Source: Hydrogeniiclostridium mannosilyticum (GTDB lineage: Bacteria; Bacillota; Clostridia; Oscillospirales; Acutalibacteraceae). From it: a stretch of DNA of 64,000 nt. The stretch's first letter is position 1, and every line of letters begins with the position of its first letter. The stretch lies in contig NZ_QLYR01000001.1 in assembly GCF_003268275.1 (NCBI RefSeq), positions 372,001-436,000 on the forward strand, written 5' to 3'. Positions 62,974 to 64,000 of this stretch are shown in pieces. The translations under genes and the position numbers were made by a program. Below the pieces are notes generated by a model. It was not told the DNA's origin and searched no databases. It was given only the letters and a program-made list of their open reading frames with translations.

Positions 62974-64000
62974 TCACACCCGCGCTACACCGGAGCTGCG
63001 CGCCGCTTCGGCAACCGCATGGGCAACCGCCGAGGCAACTCCTTTATCCAAGGCGCTCGGCAAAATGTAATCCACCGTCAGTTCATTCGCCGGCACATAA
63101 TCGGCTATGGCCCGCGCCGCCGCCTGCTGCATATCGTCGTTGATGTCTGTGGCGCGGGCGTCCAGCGCCCCCCGGAAAATACCGGGAAACGCCAAAACAT
63201 TATTGATTTGGTTCGGGTAATCGCTGCGTCCGGTTCCGACAATCGCCGCTCCGGCCGCTTTGGCCTCGCCAGGCAGAATTTCCGGCACAGGGTTTGCCAT
63301 GGCAAAAACCATCGGGTCCCTATTCATCGACCGCACCATTTCCGCGCTTAAGACGCCCGGAGCAGACACCCCCACAAAGAGATCCGCACCCTGAACCGCG
63401 GCAGCGAGTGGGCCGGAAACCCGGCGGGGATTTGTGATGGCCGCCAGCTCCTGGTGGGCCTTGCTCAGCCCGGCCGCTCCATCTACCAATGTTCCCGCCC
63501 TGTCGCACATAATCATTTCCCCTACGCCCATTTTCATTAAGAACATAGCAATCGCCGTACCGGCGGCGCCAGCGCCATTGATAACCGCTCTTACTTCCCC
63601 CGGCTTTCGCCCCGTCAGCCGGCAGGCATTTAAAAAGGCCGCAGCCACCACAATGGCTGTACCGTGCTGATCGTCGTGAAAGACCGGAATATCACAGCAC
63701 TTCTTCAAGCGGCGTTCCACCTCAAAGCAACGCGGGGCGGAGATATCCTCCAAATTGATTCCGCCAAAGCTGCCGGCCAGCAGCGAAACCGTGCGGACAA
63801 TATCATCCACTTCCTTTGAACGAATGCACAGCGGAATCGCGTCTACACCGCCAAATGCCTTCAACAGGGCACACTTTCCCTCCATTACCGGCATACCGGC
63901 CTCCGGTCCGATGTCGCCCAGCCCTAAAACCGCCGTACCGTCCGTCACTACCGCAACTAAATTGGAACGGCGTGTCAGCTCGTAGCTCTTATCCGGGTTC
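62974..64000 (-). CDS. NAD-dependent malic enzyme (5' end outside window)
   Basis: The frame is open to the window edge. It shows malic enzyme blocks: SYELTRRSNLVAVVTDGTAV, LGLGDIGPEAGMPVMEGK, PVFHDDQHGTAIVV and the NAD Rossmann VINGAGAAGTAIA, with the C-terminal helical YIL-rich end. It decarboxylates malate to pyruvate with reduction of NAD(P). An internal ATG at 63948 is not the start, because the frame and the conserved sequence continue beyond it. Confidence 0.93.
   Translation of the reverse strand, partial: NPDKSYELTRRSNLVAVVTDGTAVLGLGDIGPEAGMPVMEGKCALLKAFGGVDAIPLCIRSKEVDDIVRTVSLLAGSFGGINLEDISAPRCFEVERRLKKCCDIPVFHDDQHGTAIVVAAAFLNACRLTGRKPGEVRAVINGAGAAGTAIAMFLMKMGVGEMIMCDRAGTLVDGAAGLSKAHQELAAITNPRRVSGPLAAAVQGADLFVGVSAPGVLSAEMVRSMNRDPMVFAMANPVPEILPGEAKAAGAAIVGTGRSDYPNQINNVLAFPGIFRGALDARATDINDDMQQAAARAIADYVPANELTVDYILPSALDKGVASAVAHAVAEAARSSGVARV

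Overview
The window is chromosomal DNA from a low-to-mid GC, Gram-positive anaerobe, most likely a class Clostridia gut bacterium of the Oscillospiraceae/Ruminococcaceae type. The evidence is a T-box leader on ileS, the ylxM-ffh-rpsP-khpA-rimM-trmD and ybeY-dgk-era-yqzL-recO-mutS2 gene orders, an efp/CD1247-type operon, oxygen-sensitive class III ribonucleotide reductase (nrdD/nrdG), an FprA flavoprotein, and sigma-A promoters with strong AGGAGG-type ribosome binding sites. Most genes lie on the minus strand. No insertion sequence, prophage or CRISPR array is visible.

Layout. 1-2849: a minus-strand ECF sigma factor with a membrane-spanning C-terminal extension (cut by the window edge), a small frame-disrupted ORF in front of it, and a divergent pair of envelope lipoproteins (SGNH hydrolase, DUF4358). 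2958-12222: housekeeping genes (CD1247-type zinc protein, efp, M24 peptidase, aroQ, yqeG, rpsU, GNAT, tadA, a CPBP protease with a long Pro/Gln-rich N-terminus) and a YcxB-like membrane protein. 12244-20082: coiled-coil protein, coaD, rsmD, uvrC, HPr, then the SRP/ribosome-maturation operon. 20102-26234: membrane-anchored protein, mutS2, recO, yqzL-like, era, diacylglycerol kinase, ybeY. 26626-31868: TrmH-type methyltransferase divergent from phoH, an unknown protein that may have a degenerate nuclease-like core, an XRE regulator, a 45-residue small protein and a URO-D-like protein. 31939-35697: ileS with its T-box, and tRNA-Pro and tRNA-Gln. 35783-42969: two flavoproteins, then metF, a methionine synthase activation protein and metH. 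43258-54248: sugar catabolism (two GH38 alpha-mannosidases, PfkB kinase, D-lyxose/D-mannose isomerase, glucuronate isomerase, MBL hydrolase, Gfo/Idh oxidoreductase). 54254-64000: radC, pyrE, an RluA-type pseudouridine synthase, HEAT protein, nrdG, fprA, nrdD, a divergent Crp/Fnr regulator, a serine hydrolase and the end of a malic enzyme.

How the genes fit together. The GH38 enzymes, the mannose isomerase and the PfkB kinase make a plausible intracellular route from alpha-mannosides through mannose and fructose to a sugar phosphate; no transporter is in the window. MetF, the activation protein and MetH are translationally coupled and form a methionine synthase whose reactivation domain is a separate polypeptide. 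NrdD/NrdG share a control region with a Crp/Fnr regulator that carries a perfect 16-nt palindrome.

Nothing here is clearly an unknown system. The best leads are the membrane-tethered sigma factor with its A7-disrupted upstream ORF, the ylxM control region (promoter -35 inside a terminator loop, then a perfect 14-bp inverted repeat), the nrdD/Crp palindrome, and the unknown protein at 28935-29864. All statements about families come from reading motifs by eye; no database search was run.
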